Source: Methanoplanus limicola DSM 2279
GTDB lineage: Archaea > Halobacteriota > Methanomicrobia > Methanomicrobiales > Methanomicrobiaceae
NCBI RefSeq assembly: GCF_000243255.1
Contig: NZ_CM001436.1
Location: 718,077 to 782,076, forward strand
DNA length: 64,000 nucleotides
Direction: 5' to 3'
The notes under the pieces were generated by a model. The model did no database searches and was not told the origin of the DNA. It worked only from the letters and a program-made list of their open reading frames with translations. Of this stretch, positions 39,477-48,953 are shown in pieces. The translations under genes and the position numbers were made by a program. Position 1 is the first letter of the stretch. The number at the start of each line of letters is the position of its first letter.

Positions 39477-40172
39477 TTACTGTGACTCAATATATGAGAT
39501 CATAGAGTCAAAGATTTTTTTGCCGTCTGATGAGCCAAGCACATCTTCAGATGCCCTCTCAGGATGGGGCATCATGGCAAGCACATTGCCGCCTCTGCCA
39601 AGAATACCGGTAATATTCTCAGTGGTGCCGTTCGGATTGGAATCAGGTGTTACTTCCCCGTCCTTATTACAGAAACGAAATGCAACCCTCTTCTCATTCT
39701 TAAGGTCAGCAATATCCTCAGGTGAGGCGACATAGCGCCCTTCCTTATGAGCAATAGGGAGTCTGATAACCTCACCTTCCGAATAGGCAGATGTAAAAGG
39801 TGAATCGGCATTTTCAACCCTGAGATAAACTTCCCGGCATATAAATTTAGGATATTCATTTATGGTGAATACGCCGGGGACAAGACTGCTCTCGGCAGAG
39901 ATCTGTGCGCCATTGCATATCCCAAGCACAAGACCGCCCTTTTCTGAATGCCTTACAACATCCGCCATAACGGGAGTCCTTGTTGCTATTGCTCCTGCAC
40001 GGAGATAATCTCCATAGCTAAAACCTCCGGGAATTATAATTCCATCATATTCTCTCTTAAGCCCTTCCCTGTACCAGACAAGATCAGTATCAACACCGCA
40101 TACATCCCTCAGAACATGAAGAGCATCCTTATCGCAGTTGCTCCCTCCAAACTGAAGAACGGCAAATCTCAT
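39477..40172 (-). CDS. purQ: phosphoribosylformylglycinamidine synthase, glutaminase subunit
   Basis: 231 aa class I amidotransferase; feeds ammonia to PurL in the fourth step of purine synthesis. Catalytic cysteine in GICNGAQ (C86) and the His/Glu pair in MMPHPER. The ATG overlaps the purS stop by 4 bp. PurL itself is not in the window. Confidence 0.96.
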   Translation of the reverse strand: MRFAVLQFGGSNCDKDALHVLRDVCGVDTDLVWYREGLKREYDGIIIPGGFSYGDYLRAGAIATRTPVMADVVRHSEKGGLVLGICNGAQISAESSLVPGVFTINEYPKFICREVYLRVENADSPFTSAYSEGEVIRLPIAHKEGRYVASPEDIADLKNEKRVAFRFCNKDGEVTPDSNPNGTTENITGILGRGGNVLAMMPHPERASEDVLGSSDGKKIFDSMISYIESQ

Positions 40173-40414
40173 TCTGTTACCTCAACAGAATAACTCTGGA
40201 TTACCGGATTTGCCAGAAGTCTGTCGCACATCTCTTCTGCCCTGGCTCTTGCAGATTCAGCATCATCCGCCTTAATTCCGACACTGTAAAGCTTTGAATT
40301 GTTCAGATATTCTGTTTCAAACCCAAGGTTTGATAGTGCGTGCTGAATTGCACAGGCTTCCGGGTCAAGCATGCCGGATTTAAGTGAAATTATAATTTTT
40401 ACGTCAAATATCAT
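40169..40414 (-). CDS. purS: phosphoribosylformylglycinamidine synthase, PurS subunit
   Basis: 81 aa small subunit that joins PurQ to PurL. Typical sequence: MIFDVKIIISLKSGMLDPE at the start and ARARAEEMCDRLLANPVIQ near the end. It overlaps purQ and follows purC by 4 bp. Confidence 0.94.
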   Translation of the reverse strand: MIFDVKIIISLKSGMLDPEACAIQHALSNLGFETEYLNNSKLYSVGIKADDAESARARAEEMCDRLLANPVIQSYSVEVTE

Positions 40415-40418
40415 TTAA

Positions 40419-41153
40419 TCACTCCATATGAGAGTCTTTCCACTGATTTATCTTTTCTACAACACGGGCATATGCAGACATAAAATCTCCTTTATCATAT
40501 CTGTACACATCCTTGTCAAATGATTCCATGGTCTCCCTGTCCCACAGCCTCATTGAATCCATACTGATCTCATCTCCAAGGACAATTATACCATCTTTCC
40601 TCCCAAATTCGATCTTAAAATCAACAAGAATCAGGCCAAGCTCCTCAAAGAAATCAGAGAGAATTCTGTTTATTTTTAAAGTTGTCTCACGGACATTCAT
40701 CAGCTCATCGGGGGTTAAAAGACAAAGCGCCACAACCAGATCATCATTAATTGGAGGGTCACCCCTCTCATCATCCTTGTAATCCGTAGAGATAACCGGA
40801 GGGTTCAGAATCTGCCCTTCCTTAAAAGGAAACTTCTTCACAATAGATCCTGCGGCACGGTTTCTTGCGATCACCTCAAGAGGAATCATATCAAGTTTTG
40901 ATACAACCATTGACCTTTCATCAACAGCCCTCAGATAGTGGGTCTTCACCCCGTTTTTCTCAAGAAAATCAAAGAAGAATGCTGACGCTGCGAAGTTGTA
41001 CTCCCCTTTACCTGCAAATTCATCTTTTTTTTCTCCGTTAAATGCTGTAATATCATCTCTGAAGACAGCAAGGAGTTCATCATCCTTTTCTGTTCTGTAG
41101 ATGGATTTCGCTTTTCCTTTATAGAGAAGTTCTCCGGTTTGCATTTTCATCAT
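40419..41153 (-). CDS. purC: SAICAR synthase
   Basis: 244 aa; couples aspartate to CAIR with ATP in purine synthesis. Shows LLYKGKAKSIYRTE (about 9-22), IPLEVIARNRAAGS and DFKIEFGRKDG. Three closely spaced ATGs give alternative starts (41153, 41150, 41144); the first is used here. Four bases separate it from cofG, so cofG-purC-purS-purQ form one operon. Confidence 0.95.
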   Translation of the reverse strand: MMKMQTGELLYKGKAKSIYRTEKDDELLAVFRDDITAFNGEKKDEFAGKGEYNFAASAFFFDFLEKNGVKTHYLRAVDERSMVVSKLDMIPLEVIARNRAAGSIVKKFPFKEGQILNPPVISTDYKDDERGDPPINDDLVVALCLLTPDELMNVRETTLKINRILSDFFEELGLILVDFKIEFGRKDGIIVLGDEISMDSMRLWDRETMESFDKDVYRYDKGDFMSAYARVVEKINQWKDSHME

Positions 41154-41157
41154 CTGC

Positions 41158-42165
41158 TTACTGGCTATTATTCAGACTATTAATTTCGTTTCTCTGCTGA
41201 ATATCTTTACCCAGTTTATCTATAAGATTACCGAGTACCGGAGGGTACCATCCCTTTCGGATATACTTCTGATAGATGCATAATCTCTCCTGAATTCCCC
41301 TCTCTCCGGCAATGACTTTTAATTCATCAATCGCCGGCCAGGGATGTTCAGGGTTTACATAATCTATCGTCACGGGTGACACACCGCCAAGGTCATCGAC
41401 ACCGCACCCAATCAGGCGGGAGGCATCAGCAAGATTTGGCGGGATCTGAATGGCAATATCACGCGGGAGAATCTCTCTTGCAGTTTTAATTGTCTCACAG
41501 ATCACACTACTGCCCACAACAGGCCACTTCTCCATTGCAGTGCCCTCCTTTGGACAGAAATTCTGGATGATCACTTCCTGGATATGCCCGTATCTCTTAT
41601 GAATACCGGCGATAACCTCCAGAGAGTCCTCCCTGTCAGATTCAGTCTCACCTATGCCAAGGAGAAGCCCGGTTGTGAACGGGATACGTAATTTCCCGGC
41701 GTTCTCAATCGACTCGATACGGACTTCAGGCTTCTTTCCCGGGCAGTTCCTGTGCGCCGGAATTTCAGCCGTTGTCTCAAGCATAAGACCCATGCTTGCA
41801 TTGACCTCAGATAACCATTCAAGGTCATCGTATTCAAGCACTCCGGCGTTTGTGTGAGGCAGCATTCCATATTCTATTGCCCTTTCGGAGAGATGGCAGC
41901 AGTATTCAAGCACGGTAGAAAAACCCTGCTTTTCAATATGGTCAATAAACCCTGCCTCCTGTTCAGGCATCTCTCCGAATGTGAACAATGCCTCAGTACA
42001 GCCCGCAGAGGCGCCCATTCTGAGAACATTTTCTGCTTCCTCCCGTGACATAACACAACCTTCGCCTACCGGCCTTCGGAATGTGCAATATCCGCACCTG
42101 TTCCTGCATACAGATGTAAGCGGAAGAAATGCATTTCTTGAGTAGGTGATCACCCTATTTTGCAT
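41158..42165 (-). CDS. cofG: FO synthase subunit 1 (radical SAM)
   Basis: 335 aa, radical SAM enzyme that with CofH builds the deazaflavin FO of coenzyme F420. Cluster motif C20-x3-C24-x2-C27 in VCRNRCGYCTF; later MLETTAEIPAHRNCPGK (read in two halves) and NFCPKEGTAM are typical of CofG. CofH is not in the window. Purine and FO genes share one operon here; FO is made from a pyrimidine (5-amino-6-ribitylaminouracil) and tyrosine. Confidence 0.94.
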   Translation of the reverse strand: MQNRVITYSRNAFLPLTSVCRNRCGYCTFRRPVGEGCVMSREEAENVLRMGASAGCTEALFTFGEMPEQEAGFIDHIEKQGFSTVLEYCCHLSERAIEYGMLPHTNAGVLEYDDLEWLSEVNASMGLMLETTAEIPAHRNCPGKKPEVRIESIENAGKLRIPFTTGLLLGIGETESDREDSLEVIAGIHKRYGHIQEVIIQNFCPKEGTAMEKWPVVGSSVICETIKTAREILPRDIAIQIPPNLADASRLIGCGVDDLGGVSPVTIDYVNPEHPWPAIDELKVIAGERGIQERLCIYQKYIRKGWYPPVLGNLIDKLGKDIQQRNEINSLNNSQ

Positions 42166-42338
42166 TGGGAAAATATTTGGATTATTAGTACATCAACCAA
42201 TCGGATGAACAGTATTTATCATCAGCAAAATATGCAGAGAATAAAAAGTTCCGGCACTGAAGAAAAGGGGAAACGGCAGATAAACAGAGAAAAAGGAAAG
42301 AAAGTTACTGAAGGGGGATTGAAGAGGAATATTTCCGG

Positions 42339-43340
42339 TCAGAACCACTGATCAAGAGTCTTCTGGCCCGCACCGGCATTAATTTTCTCAAGGACTGTGT
42401 TTATCCTCTCCTTTGAAAAACCATGCTCCACACAGAGAAATTCAGTAACGCCTGCGCCATCCACGGCCCCATAATCGGGAATAACATTCTCCTTTACCGG
42501 CGGATTTAAGAAGAAATCCTTCACCGGCAGATAGTCAAATTCCGGCATGCTTTCAGATAAGATATTTTCAAATGTGCCGTCCCGAACAATCTTTAACGCT
42601 TTTTTTGGTCCGATACCACGGATTCCACTGTTAAAATCTGTGCCGATAAGAATTCCAATCTCAACAAGCTGTTCCCTTGTAATTTCAAGCCCTGAAAGTA
42701 CCTCATCAAGAGAAATAGTCTCAGGATTTACGGTAATTGTCCTGCCTCTTATCTTTCTCTTTCTGCTGACCGTTAAATTTCTGACGAGTTTTTCAGCCCC
42801 GAATAAGAGTGAATCATAGTCCTGTGATACGGAATAATCTACTATTCCCTCAGACACCATAAATGCCGCCTGCGCTTCACCCTCAGAGGGCGCGTCAAGA
42901 TAAGGAATTCCCATGAGAGAGAGGAGTCTCTTTGAACTGTCGATAATCTCCCTGTCAACTCTTGTTGAGGACCGGGCATAACTGAAAGCAGCCTGGTTGT
43001 CTCCTGCTTTCAGGGCCTCTTTCAGACCGGCCTCTGCCTGCTCTTTCGCTGCCCGTCTCTCAGATATAGTCCTGTTTTTGAACTCAGGTGGTTTTCCGTC
43101 AAATATGAATACCGGAGATACGCCCTTCTCAATGAAATTTGTCAGCCGGAAGAAAAGCCCGGACAGGTGTGATGTCACCCGGCCCTCACTGTCCATAAGT
43201 GGAGTGCCGTCAGGCTGCCTTATTGTGGTCAGAAACTGGTAGAGGGCATTATTGCCGTCAAATGCCGCCCGACCTCTCAGGCAGTCCCATTCGGCAGGTC
43301 TTTTGTATTCTTTAAGAATATCACGTATTGCAACGCCCAT
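42339..43340 (-). CDS. fen: flap endonuclease 1
   Basis: 333 aa structure-specific nuclease that removes 5' flaps in Okazaki-fragment maturation and repair. It has the N-terminal core MGVAIRDIL, FDGNNALYQF and FIFDGKPPEFK; the internal core with APSEGEAQAAFM and the SQDYDSLLFGA metal site; and the helix-hairpin-helix GIRGIGPKKALKI. The last residues QKTLDQWF are a canonical PCNA-interacting box. Start ATG 43340. Confidence 0.96.
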   Translation of the reverse strand: MGVAIRDILKEYKRPAEWDCLRGRAAFDGNNALYQFLTTIRQPDGTPLMDSEGRVTSHLSGLFFRLTNFIEKGVSPVFIFDGKPPEFKNRTISERRAAKEQAEAGLKEALKAGDNQAAFSYARSSTRVDREIIDSSKRLLSLMGIPYLDAPSEGEAQAAFMVSEGIVDYSVSQDYDSLLFGAEKLVRNLTVSRKRKIRGRTITVNPETISLDEVLSGLEITREQLVEIGILIGTDFNSGIRGIGPKKALKIVRDGTFENILSESMPEFDYLPVKDFFLNPPVKENVIPDYGAVDGAGVTEFLCVEHGFSKERINTVLEKINAGAGQKTLDQWF

Positions 43341-43379
43341 GAATAAATCCCGGAGTTTTGGAGCTTAAAATAAAAGAGA

Positions 43380-43694
43380 TTATCTGTACATTCTCCTTGC
43401 AATTGAGGAGACCACTTCACTCACCTCAGCTGACATATCATCGCACTTCTCATTAAGTTCAGATGACAGCTGCTCAAGGTTCAGCCTCATATTACGGTCT
43501 CTTGTATTGACTGAATTCTCAAGATTTTCAAATTTCCTGCAAAGGGATAATATCAGGCCTGCAAGTGAGAACATCATTATTCCGGTTGCGAGGGCGACAA
43601 TCCAGTCCTGCCATAACCTGACAACCATCACAAGGGTCGAGATGACAAGAATAACCGCGAGCAATATATCCTTTGTACTGTTACGCTCATCCAT
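43380..43694 (-). CDS. small membrane protein with coiled-coil tail
   Basis: 104 aa with two hydrophobic segments (about 9-27 and 30-52) and a cytoplasmic predicted coiled coil (about 53-100). No known family recognised. Located 39 bp upstream of fen on the same strand, so possibly cotranscribed with it. Function unknown. Confidence 0.6.
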   Translation of the reverse strand: MDERNSTKDILLAVILVISTLVMVVRLWQDWIVALATGIMMFSLAGLILSLCRKFENLENSVNTRDRNMRLNLEQLSSELNEKCDDMSAEVSEVVSSIARRMYR

Positions 43695-43993
43695 GTTGTA
43701 AGATATTTACAGACCATTAATTAATCTAACTATCTTATTTAATCAGGGATTGATTGTCCCGTAATCTGCCTGCCGGATGAATAATTACTCTGTGCAGAAG
43801 CAGTCTTTGCAGCAATATGCAGCGGAAATTTAAAAATCCGGGAGAGATTAACCGTCAGTTTAAGGCAAATATAAGCCCTCCGGCATCGGTCAGAGATATA
43901 AAATACTCCGGATGACAGTTTAAAATCCGCAATAACCGGGGAAAAACCGCTTAAAAAACGGGAAAAATAAACAAAAAACAGAGGAAAAATAAT

Positions 43994-44914
43994 ATGGTTT
44001 CAGAAAAAACAATGGAATATCTGCCCTATGCAGCAATGTTTGTAATGCTTCTTTTCGTGCAGGCAGGCGCACTTCTTCTCACCCCTGCGATGAATGATGC
44101 AGGATACACCGCATTTGATGACCCTTCAGCAATTGAAAATATTGCCTTCTTCTTTGCAATACTTATAGGATTTACAGCTTTAATGCTCGTATTAATCAGA
44201 TATGGAGGAAAAAAAGTTCTTTCAGCCATAATTGCTTTCTCGATCCTTCTTATATTCATATATATTTTTGCAGCGGTGGCAGAGGCATTATTTCACAATG
44301 TTACACTCACTCTGATCCTGACTGCCACACTCTCCCTTGCAGCAACGGCTCTCCTGTATAAATATCCCGAATGGTATGTGATAGACGTACTTGGAATTTT
44401 AATCTGCGCAGGTGCAGCGTCAATATTCGGCATATCTCTGGAAATTTTTCCGGTAATAATTCTCCTGATAATACTTGCACTCTACGATGCGATATCCGTC
44501 TACAAGACAAAACATATGATAGCACTGGCAGAAGGTGTGATCAATTCAAAAGCCCCGATTCTTGTTGTAATCCCGAAAACCAGAGACTATTCATATATCA
44601 GGCAGGGAGTAAACCTTGAGAAGGATAAAAAAGAGAGAGGAGCCTTCCTGATGGGAATGGGGGATCTCATCATGCCCACGATTCTTGTCGTCTCGTCCTC
44701 AGTATATCTTAGCGCCGGAAATATTATCTTCGGGGTATCAATGCCGACACTCGGCGCGGCGGCAGGGACATTTGCCGGACTTGCAGTTCTGCTCTGGTTT
44801 GTTGCAAAGGGCAATCCACAGGCCGGACTTCCGACTTTAAACGGAGGGGCTATTCTTGGATTTCTTCTGGGTTGTGCGGCTTCCGCCACGTGGTATTGGA
44901 TTCCCGTTCTTTAA
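43994..44914 (+). CDS. presenilin-like intramembrane aspartyl protease
   Basis: 306 aa, about nine transmembrane segments. Contains the two aspartates of presenilin/signal-peptide-peptidase proteases: LYDAISVYK (D165) and GMGDLIMP (D224), with a GLPTLNGG loop (about 278-285) at the place of the PAL motif. The crystallised archaeal presenilin homologue comes from a Methanomicrobiales species, so an orthologue here is expected. ATG 43994 after GAGG. Its 3' end overlaps the convergent GTPase gene by 65 bp. Natural substrate unknown. Confidence 0.92.
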   Translation: MVSEKTMEYLPYAAMFVMLLFVQAGALLLTPAMNDAGYTAFDDPSAIENIAFFFAILIGFTALMLVLIRYGGKKVLSAIIAFSILLIFIYIFAAVAEALFHNVTLTLILTATLSLAATALLYKYPEWYVIDVLGILICAGAASIFGISLEIFPVIILLIILALYDAISVYKTKHMIALAEGVINSKAPILVVIPKTRDYSYIRQGVNLEKDKKERGAFLMGMGDLIMPTILVVSSSVYLSAGNIIFGVSMPTLGAAAGTFAGLAVLLWFVAKGNPQAGLPTLNGGAILGFLLGCAASATWYWIPVL

Positions 44915-45827
44915 GAATGAGGTCAACAACATCCCTGACCCCCGCCCTTGTCTGTGTGGACATATTCATGTATCCCGGAAGTTCATTTAAATCGGCCTTG
45001 TTCACCACTATTTTCATAGGGACATCGCCAACCACTTCTTTCAGGTTTTCATAAAGGCCAAACTGATCTTCAATCAGATAACCACAGGATTCACTTGAAT
45101 CAACCATAAACAGGATGAGATCAGCTACATTTGAAATCGCACACAGTGCCTGGTTCTCAATCTCATTCCTCATCTCATAAGGTCTGTCAAGTATTCCGGG
45201 AGTGTCAACGATCTGTATCCTCTCGCGCCCCACCTCACGGTGACCGACAATGATGCACTTTGTTGTAAAGGCATATCCGGCAATCTCAGGCAGCGCAGAT
45301 GAAACCAGTTTTATGAAAGACGATTTTCCGACATTCGGATAACCTGCAACAACGACGGTAAACTCATCTTCTTTTATTTCAGGAAGTTTACGCAGGACAT
45401 TTCTCACCTCATTAAGATACAGCAGATCTTTTTCAACCTGATGCACAATGGATGATATTCTCGCAGTTGCCTGTTTGCGCAGGCCCCTTGTATCCTCGGA
45501 CTGCCTCATCTGCCGTGCATATGTCCCGCCTGTCTTTCTTGCCTGACCTGCGGCCCACTGTACAGCGCCAAGTGATTTCTTAATCCGGTCAACATCAAAG
45601 AGAATATTTGAGATATCCAGGTAAAATTTCGGCAGATTGTCAAAACTTGGAAATTTTCTTACAGTATCATCAAGTTTGTCATATATTGAACTGTAAATCG
45701 ATCGTACAAATTCCTCATTCGCCTTATCCTTGTTCTTTTTCAGTTTTTGTGCCGCAGCTGCGCGGCGAAGTGCCCGATCCATAACCTCATCGGCGGTCGG
45801 AACAGTAGGTATTTTTTCAAATTCCAC
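44850..45827 (-). CDS. NOG1-family GTPase
   Basis: 325 aa. Helical N-terminal domain (about 1-150), then G1 GYPNVGKSS (about 162-170), G3 DTPGILDRP, G4 NKAD, in the OBG/HflX-like NOG1 group, which in eukaryotes acts in large-subunit ribosome assembly. The last 20 or so residues (ending EEIQE) are encoded antisense to the presenilin-like gene. ATG at 45827. Ribosome-assembly role is inferred from family. Confidence 0.9.
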   Translation of the reverse strand: MEFEKIPTVPTADEVMDRALRRAAAAQKLKKNKDKANEEFVRSIYSSIYDKLDDTVRKFPSFDNLPKFYLDISNILFDVDRIKKSLGAVQWAAGQARKTGGTYARQMRQSEDTRGLRKQATARISSIVHQVEKDLLYLNEVRNVLRKLPEIKEDEFTVVVAGYPNVGKSSFIKLVSSALPEIAGYAFTTKCIIVGHREVGRERIQIVDTPGILDRPYEMRNEIENQALCAISNVADLILFMVDSSESCGYLIEDQFGLYENLKEVVGDVPMKIVVNKADLNELPGYMNMSTQTRAGVRDVVDLILKERESNTTWRKPHNPEEIQE

Positions 45828-45875
45828 AGATAATAACCCTAATCTATATATGTTTACTTACATGATTAATCTATT

Positions 45876-46754
45876 ATGGAGTTATCCCTAATCCAGAAGG
45901 ATATTTTAATCACACTCATTACACTTTACCACCAGAAATCGTCCGCAATTAAAGGGGAGGAGATTGCAGACGTTTTAAAAAGAAATCCGGGTACAGTCAG
46001 AAACCAGATGCAGGCGCTAAAGGCGCTTGCACTTGTCGAAGGTGTACCCGGACCCAAAGGCGGTTACACACCATCTTCAGCGGCATACAGTGAACTGAAC
46101 CTGAATGACTATGAGAATGAGATTGAAGTTCCGATTCAGAAGAATGATGAAGTAATTCCGGGCGTAAATGTTGCTGAGATCGATTTCACGACACTCTGTA
46201 ACCCGGATCTCTGCCGGGCAATGATAAAACTCATCGGGAGTGTAAAATCCTTCCAGATGGGCGATATGATCTCAATCGGCCCGACCCCTGTGAACAAACT
46301 TCTGCTGAAGGGGGAGGTCTATGGCAAGGACGAAGTCAACCAGTCCCTCCTGATTACAATCTCAGAGATGATATCACTTCCAAAAAAACACATTGATGCA
46401 TATATGAGCACACCGGTATTTACCCTGAATAATGATTCCACATTTACTGACGCAATAAATCTCTTCAGTGAAAAGCGGATTCACGGTGCACCGGTAATCT
46501 CTGAAGACAATCTTGCAGGCATTGTAACATTAAGCGATATCGCACGCGGGATTCACGACAATATGCCCTTAAACACCAGAATTGAGAAGATTATGACGGC
46601 AAAGGTTGTGACAACTTCTCCGGATGAAAACCTCTTCCAGATAATCGGGAAATTCAAAAAGGAAAATATCGGGAGGATAATAGTAATTAAAGACGATAAA
46701 CCGGTTGGTATTCTGACGCAGTCAGATATAATAAAGGTCTTCCCTGCACTGTGA
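45876..46754 (+). CDS. HTH and CBS-domain transcriptional regulator
   Basis: 292 aa. N-terminal winged-helix DNA-binding domain (about 5-65, GEEIADVLKRNPGTVRNQM), a middle region (70-165) and a C-terminal CBS pair (about 170-290: YMSTPVFTLNNDSTFTDA, IMTAKVVTTSPDENLF). This is an archaeal family of probable ligand-sensing regulators. ATG 45876 shares a short promoter gap (48 bp) with the divergent NOG1 gene. Target genes unknown. Confidence 0.88.
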   Translation: MELSLIQKDILITLITLYHQKSSAIKGEEIADVLKRNPGTVRNQMQALKALALVEGVPGPKGGYTPSSAAYSELNLNDYENEIEVPIQKNDEVIPGVNVAEIDFTTLCNPDLCRAMIKLIGSVKSFQMGDMISIGPTPVNKLLLKGEVYGKDEVNQSLLITISEMISLPKKHIDAYMSTPVFTLNNDSTFTDAINLFSEKRIHGAPVISEDNLAGIVTLSDIARGIHDNMPLNTRIEKIMTAKVVTTSPDENLFQIIGKFKKENIGRIIVIKDDKPVGILTQSDIIKVFPAL

Positions 46755-46756
46755 GT

Positions 46757-46787
46757 ATGCCTGTCCATCCGGTTTTCCGGCAGGCAT
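46757..46787 (+). terminator. hairpin downstream of the HTH-CBS gene
   Basis: ATGCCTG and CAGGCAT pair (7 bp), with inner CCGG/CCGG around a TTTT loop, 5 bases after the stop. Probably a transcription-end or mRNA-stabilising hairpin; no strong T-run follows directly. Confidence 0.5.
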
Positions 46788-46920
46788 CCCAAAATCCAAT
46801 ATTTATCCGGTATTTCAAAAATATATTCCCGAAATTATAGTCTGATACCATTGGAGCAATTATCATTCTGTGGAGTATTTTACAATCATTTAAATACTAT
46901 CATGCCCACTCTTTTTTAAT

Positions 46921-47172
46921 ATGAAGACAGCATTCTCCCGGAGTCTGTCAAAAAAGCAGGTAATGAGTACAGACGGGATGGTCATAGGGACTATTCGCAA
47001 TATAATGGTTGATCTTGATTCAGGAGAGGTCATAAATCTCGTTGTAAAACCTGAACCTAATTTTGACACAAGCGGATATACAATAGACGGAGACCGGCTC
47101 TTTGTGCCTTTTGAGGCAGTAAGGGACATCAGAGACTACATCGTTGTTGACAGATATCTATCAAAACAATGA
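46921..47172 (+). CDS. PRC-barrel domain protein
   Basis: 83 aa, a single PRC-barrel: FSRSLSKKQVMSTDGMVIGT, then VDLDSGEVINLVVKP and IPFEAV-like VPFEAVRDIRDYIVVD. Such short proteins are common in euryarchaea; functions in RNA processing or cell division have been proposed for relatives. The start follows a clear AT-rich promoter area (TTTAAATACT near 46890). The last 12 bp overlap the convergent phosphatase gene. Confidence 0.85.
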   Translation: MKTAFSRSLSKKQVMSTDGMVIGTIRNIMVDLDSGEVINLVVKPEPNFDTSGYTIDGDRLFVPFEAVRDIRDYIVVDRYLSKQ

Positions 47173-47874
47173 TGGAAAATATCTTTTAACGCCTTCAACA
47201 AATCCATCTCCGTATTTTTTGCTGCTGACCCAGTCCGCAGCATCTCCGGCCATTTTATCACCTCCGGCAACTGCAACACCTTTGCCGGCTCTTTTAAGCA
47301 TATCGACATCATTATGTGAATCACCAAATGCCACAAAATCAGAGACATTAAGGCCCATCTCATATGCCACATAACCAAAGGCATTTCCCTTTCCTGAATT
47401 TGCAGACTGAATATGGACTGCAAAACCTGAATCGAGAATTACCACAGGCAGATCGGAAACAATTTCACGGACCTCATCAGGATTTACATTTCTGGCAAAG
47501 GCAACATCTGCGAACCGGTATTCCGGGCTGTAGAGCTCAAGTTCAATTCCCTTTTCAGCATAGTAATTCTCAACACGGCTGAATGCCTCAATGCAGACCT
47601 GCTTGCTGCCCGGAATTCTGATCTCTCCTTCATATTTAACCCTGTAAACACCACCGTTCTCACAGATGACTGTGCCGTCAGTGCCAAGCATCTTGCAGAG
47701 AAATGTCAGTGAGCAGAGAGTGTTCCCGCTGGCTATCACCACAGGAATATTATTGTCAAATAGTGTCCTTATTGCTGAGACGGCATCAAGATTTATTCTT
47801 CTGCTTTTATCAGTAATTGTGCCGTCAACATCGGTAATAATGGCTTTGGGAAAAAAATTGGAATTATTCTGCAT
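47161..47874 (-). CDS. phosphoglycolate phosphatase, archaeal HAD type
   Basis: 237 aa HAD-superfamily hydrolase, Cof/class IIB group. Motif I D-V-D-G-T (D15, D17), motif II VIASGN, K in motif III (NSGKGNA) and motif IV FGDSHNDVDML. Archaeal members of this size are phosphoglycolate phosphatases (removal of phosphoglycolate), though sugar phosphatase activity is possible. Last gene of the dapL-lysA-OB-radA strand group; starts 19 bp after radA. Confidence 0.85.
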   Translation of the reverse strand: MQNNSNFFPKAIITDVDGTITDKSRRINLDAVSAIRTLFDNNIPVVIASGNTLCSLTFLCKMLGTDGTVICENGGVYRVKYEGEIRIPGSKQVCIEAFSRVENYYAEKGIELELYSPEYRFADVAFARNVNPDEVREIVSDLPVVILDSGFAVHIQSANSGKGNAFGYVAYEMGLNVSDFVAFGDSHNDVDMLKRAGKGVAVAGGDKMAGDAADWVSSKKYGDGFVEGVKRYFPSLF

Positions 47875-47892
47875 CTGTTATTAGGTTAACAC

Positions 47893-48867
47893 TCATGCAG
47901 ATTTAAGACCTGCCATCTCCACAGAGAATGCGGCCTCGCCGTCCGGAAGATCAGGACTGTCCACGAGTTTTGCAACCCTCTTGCCACCCTTGCTCTTTCT
48001 TAAGTATATTCTGTACTTTGAAGCATGACCTACTATATTTCCACCTGTCGGCTTTGTTGGGTCACCAAAGAATACAGCAGGATTTGACTGGACCTGATTT
48101 GTTACAAGAACTACAGCATTGAACTCTTTTGCAAGTTTTGCAAGGTCATACATATGCTTGTTCAGTTTCTGCTGCCTGACAGAGAGTGTACCCCTTCCTG
48201 CATACTCTGCACGGAAATGCGCCATAAGAGAGTCCACCACAATCAGCCTGACGGGTTTGTCCGTATCCTTCAGTTCATTGCCAAGCTCCCTTACACTCTC
48301 AGCAAGAAGCATCTGGTGATCAGATGTAAATGCCTCTGCAACGTGGATATGTTCAAGGAAATCCTCTACAGGAGGTACCTCAATATCAAGTTCAAGACCT
48401 TCAACCATCTGCCTTATCCTCTCAGGCCTGAATGTATTTTCAGTGTCAATGTAGATGACTGAACCGTCAAGTCCACCAACCTCCAGAGGAAGCTGGGAAT
48501 TTACTGCAAGCTGATGTGAGATCTGACTCTTACCTGAACCGAATTCACCATAACATTCACTGATAGACATGGTCTCAAAACCGCCTGCTAAAAGGTCATC
48601 AAACTCAGGTACAAGAGTTGAGAGTTTCCGGACCTTTTTTCTCTCTTCAAGAACAATAGTTCCGGTCTTAAATCCCCCGATATCAGCCATCTTCCTGGCT
48701 TCTTTTATGAGCTTCTTTGCAGTGGATTCACCTATTTCTGCTGCTTCTGCAAGATCAGCATATGATGCGGTTGCAATTCCCTCTATTGTGCTGTACCCTG
48801 ATTCCCTTAATTTATCTGCTGTTGTCGGGCCGACACCAGGCAGATCCTCAATATCCAGTTCTGACAT
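47893..48867 (-). CDS. radA: DNA repair and recombination protein RadA
   Basis: 324 aa recombinase. N-terminal helix-hairpin-helix DNA-binding domain ([17 protein letters not shown]), polymerisation motif around residue 76-90, Walker A GEFGSGKS (107-114), Walker B LIVVDSL, and loop region L2 at [16 protein letters not shown]. It forms filaments on single-stranded DNA and drives strand exchange. It lies 86 bp downstream of an RPA-like OB-fold gene, a functionally sensible neighbour. Confidence 0.97.
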   Translation of the reverse strand: MSELDIEDLPGVGPTTADKLRESGYSTIEGIATASYADLAEAAEIGESTAKKLIKEARKMADIGGFKTGTIVLEERKKVRKLSTLVPEFDDLLAGGFETMSISECYGEFGSGKSQISHQLAVNSQLPLEVGGLDGSVIYIDTENTFRPERIRQMVEGLELDIEVPPVEDFLEHIHVAEAFTSDHQMLLAESVRELGNELKDTDKPVRLIVVDSLMAHFRAEYAGRGTLSVRQQKLNKHMYDLAKLAKEFNAVVLVTNQVQSNPAVFFGDPTKPTGGNIVGHASKYRIYLRKSKGGKRVAKLVDSPDLPDGEAAFSVEMAGLKSA

Positions 48868-48953
48868 CTAAATAACCTCTGATTATTTTATACAAAAGAA
48901 TATGATCAGGATCTATTTAGAAGGGTTACCGCGCGGGGTGAAAGTAAAACAAA

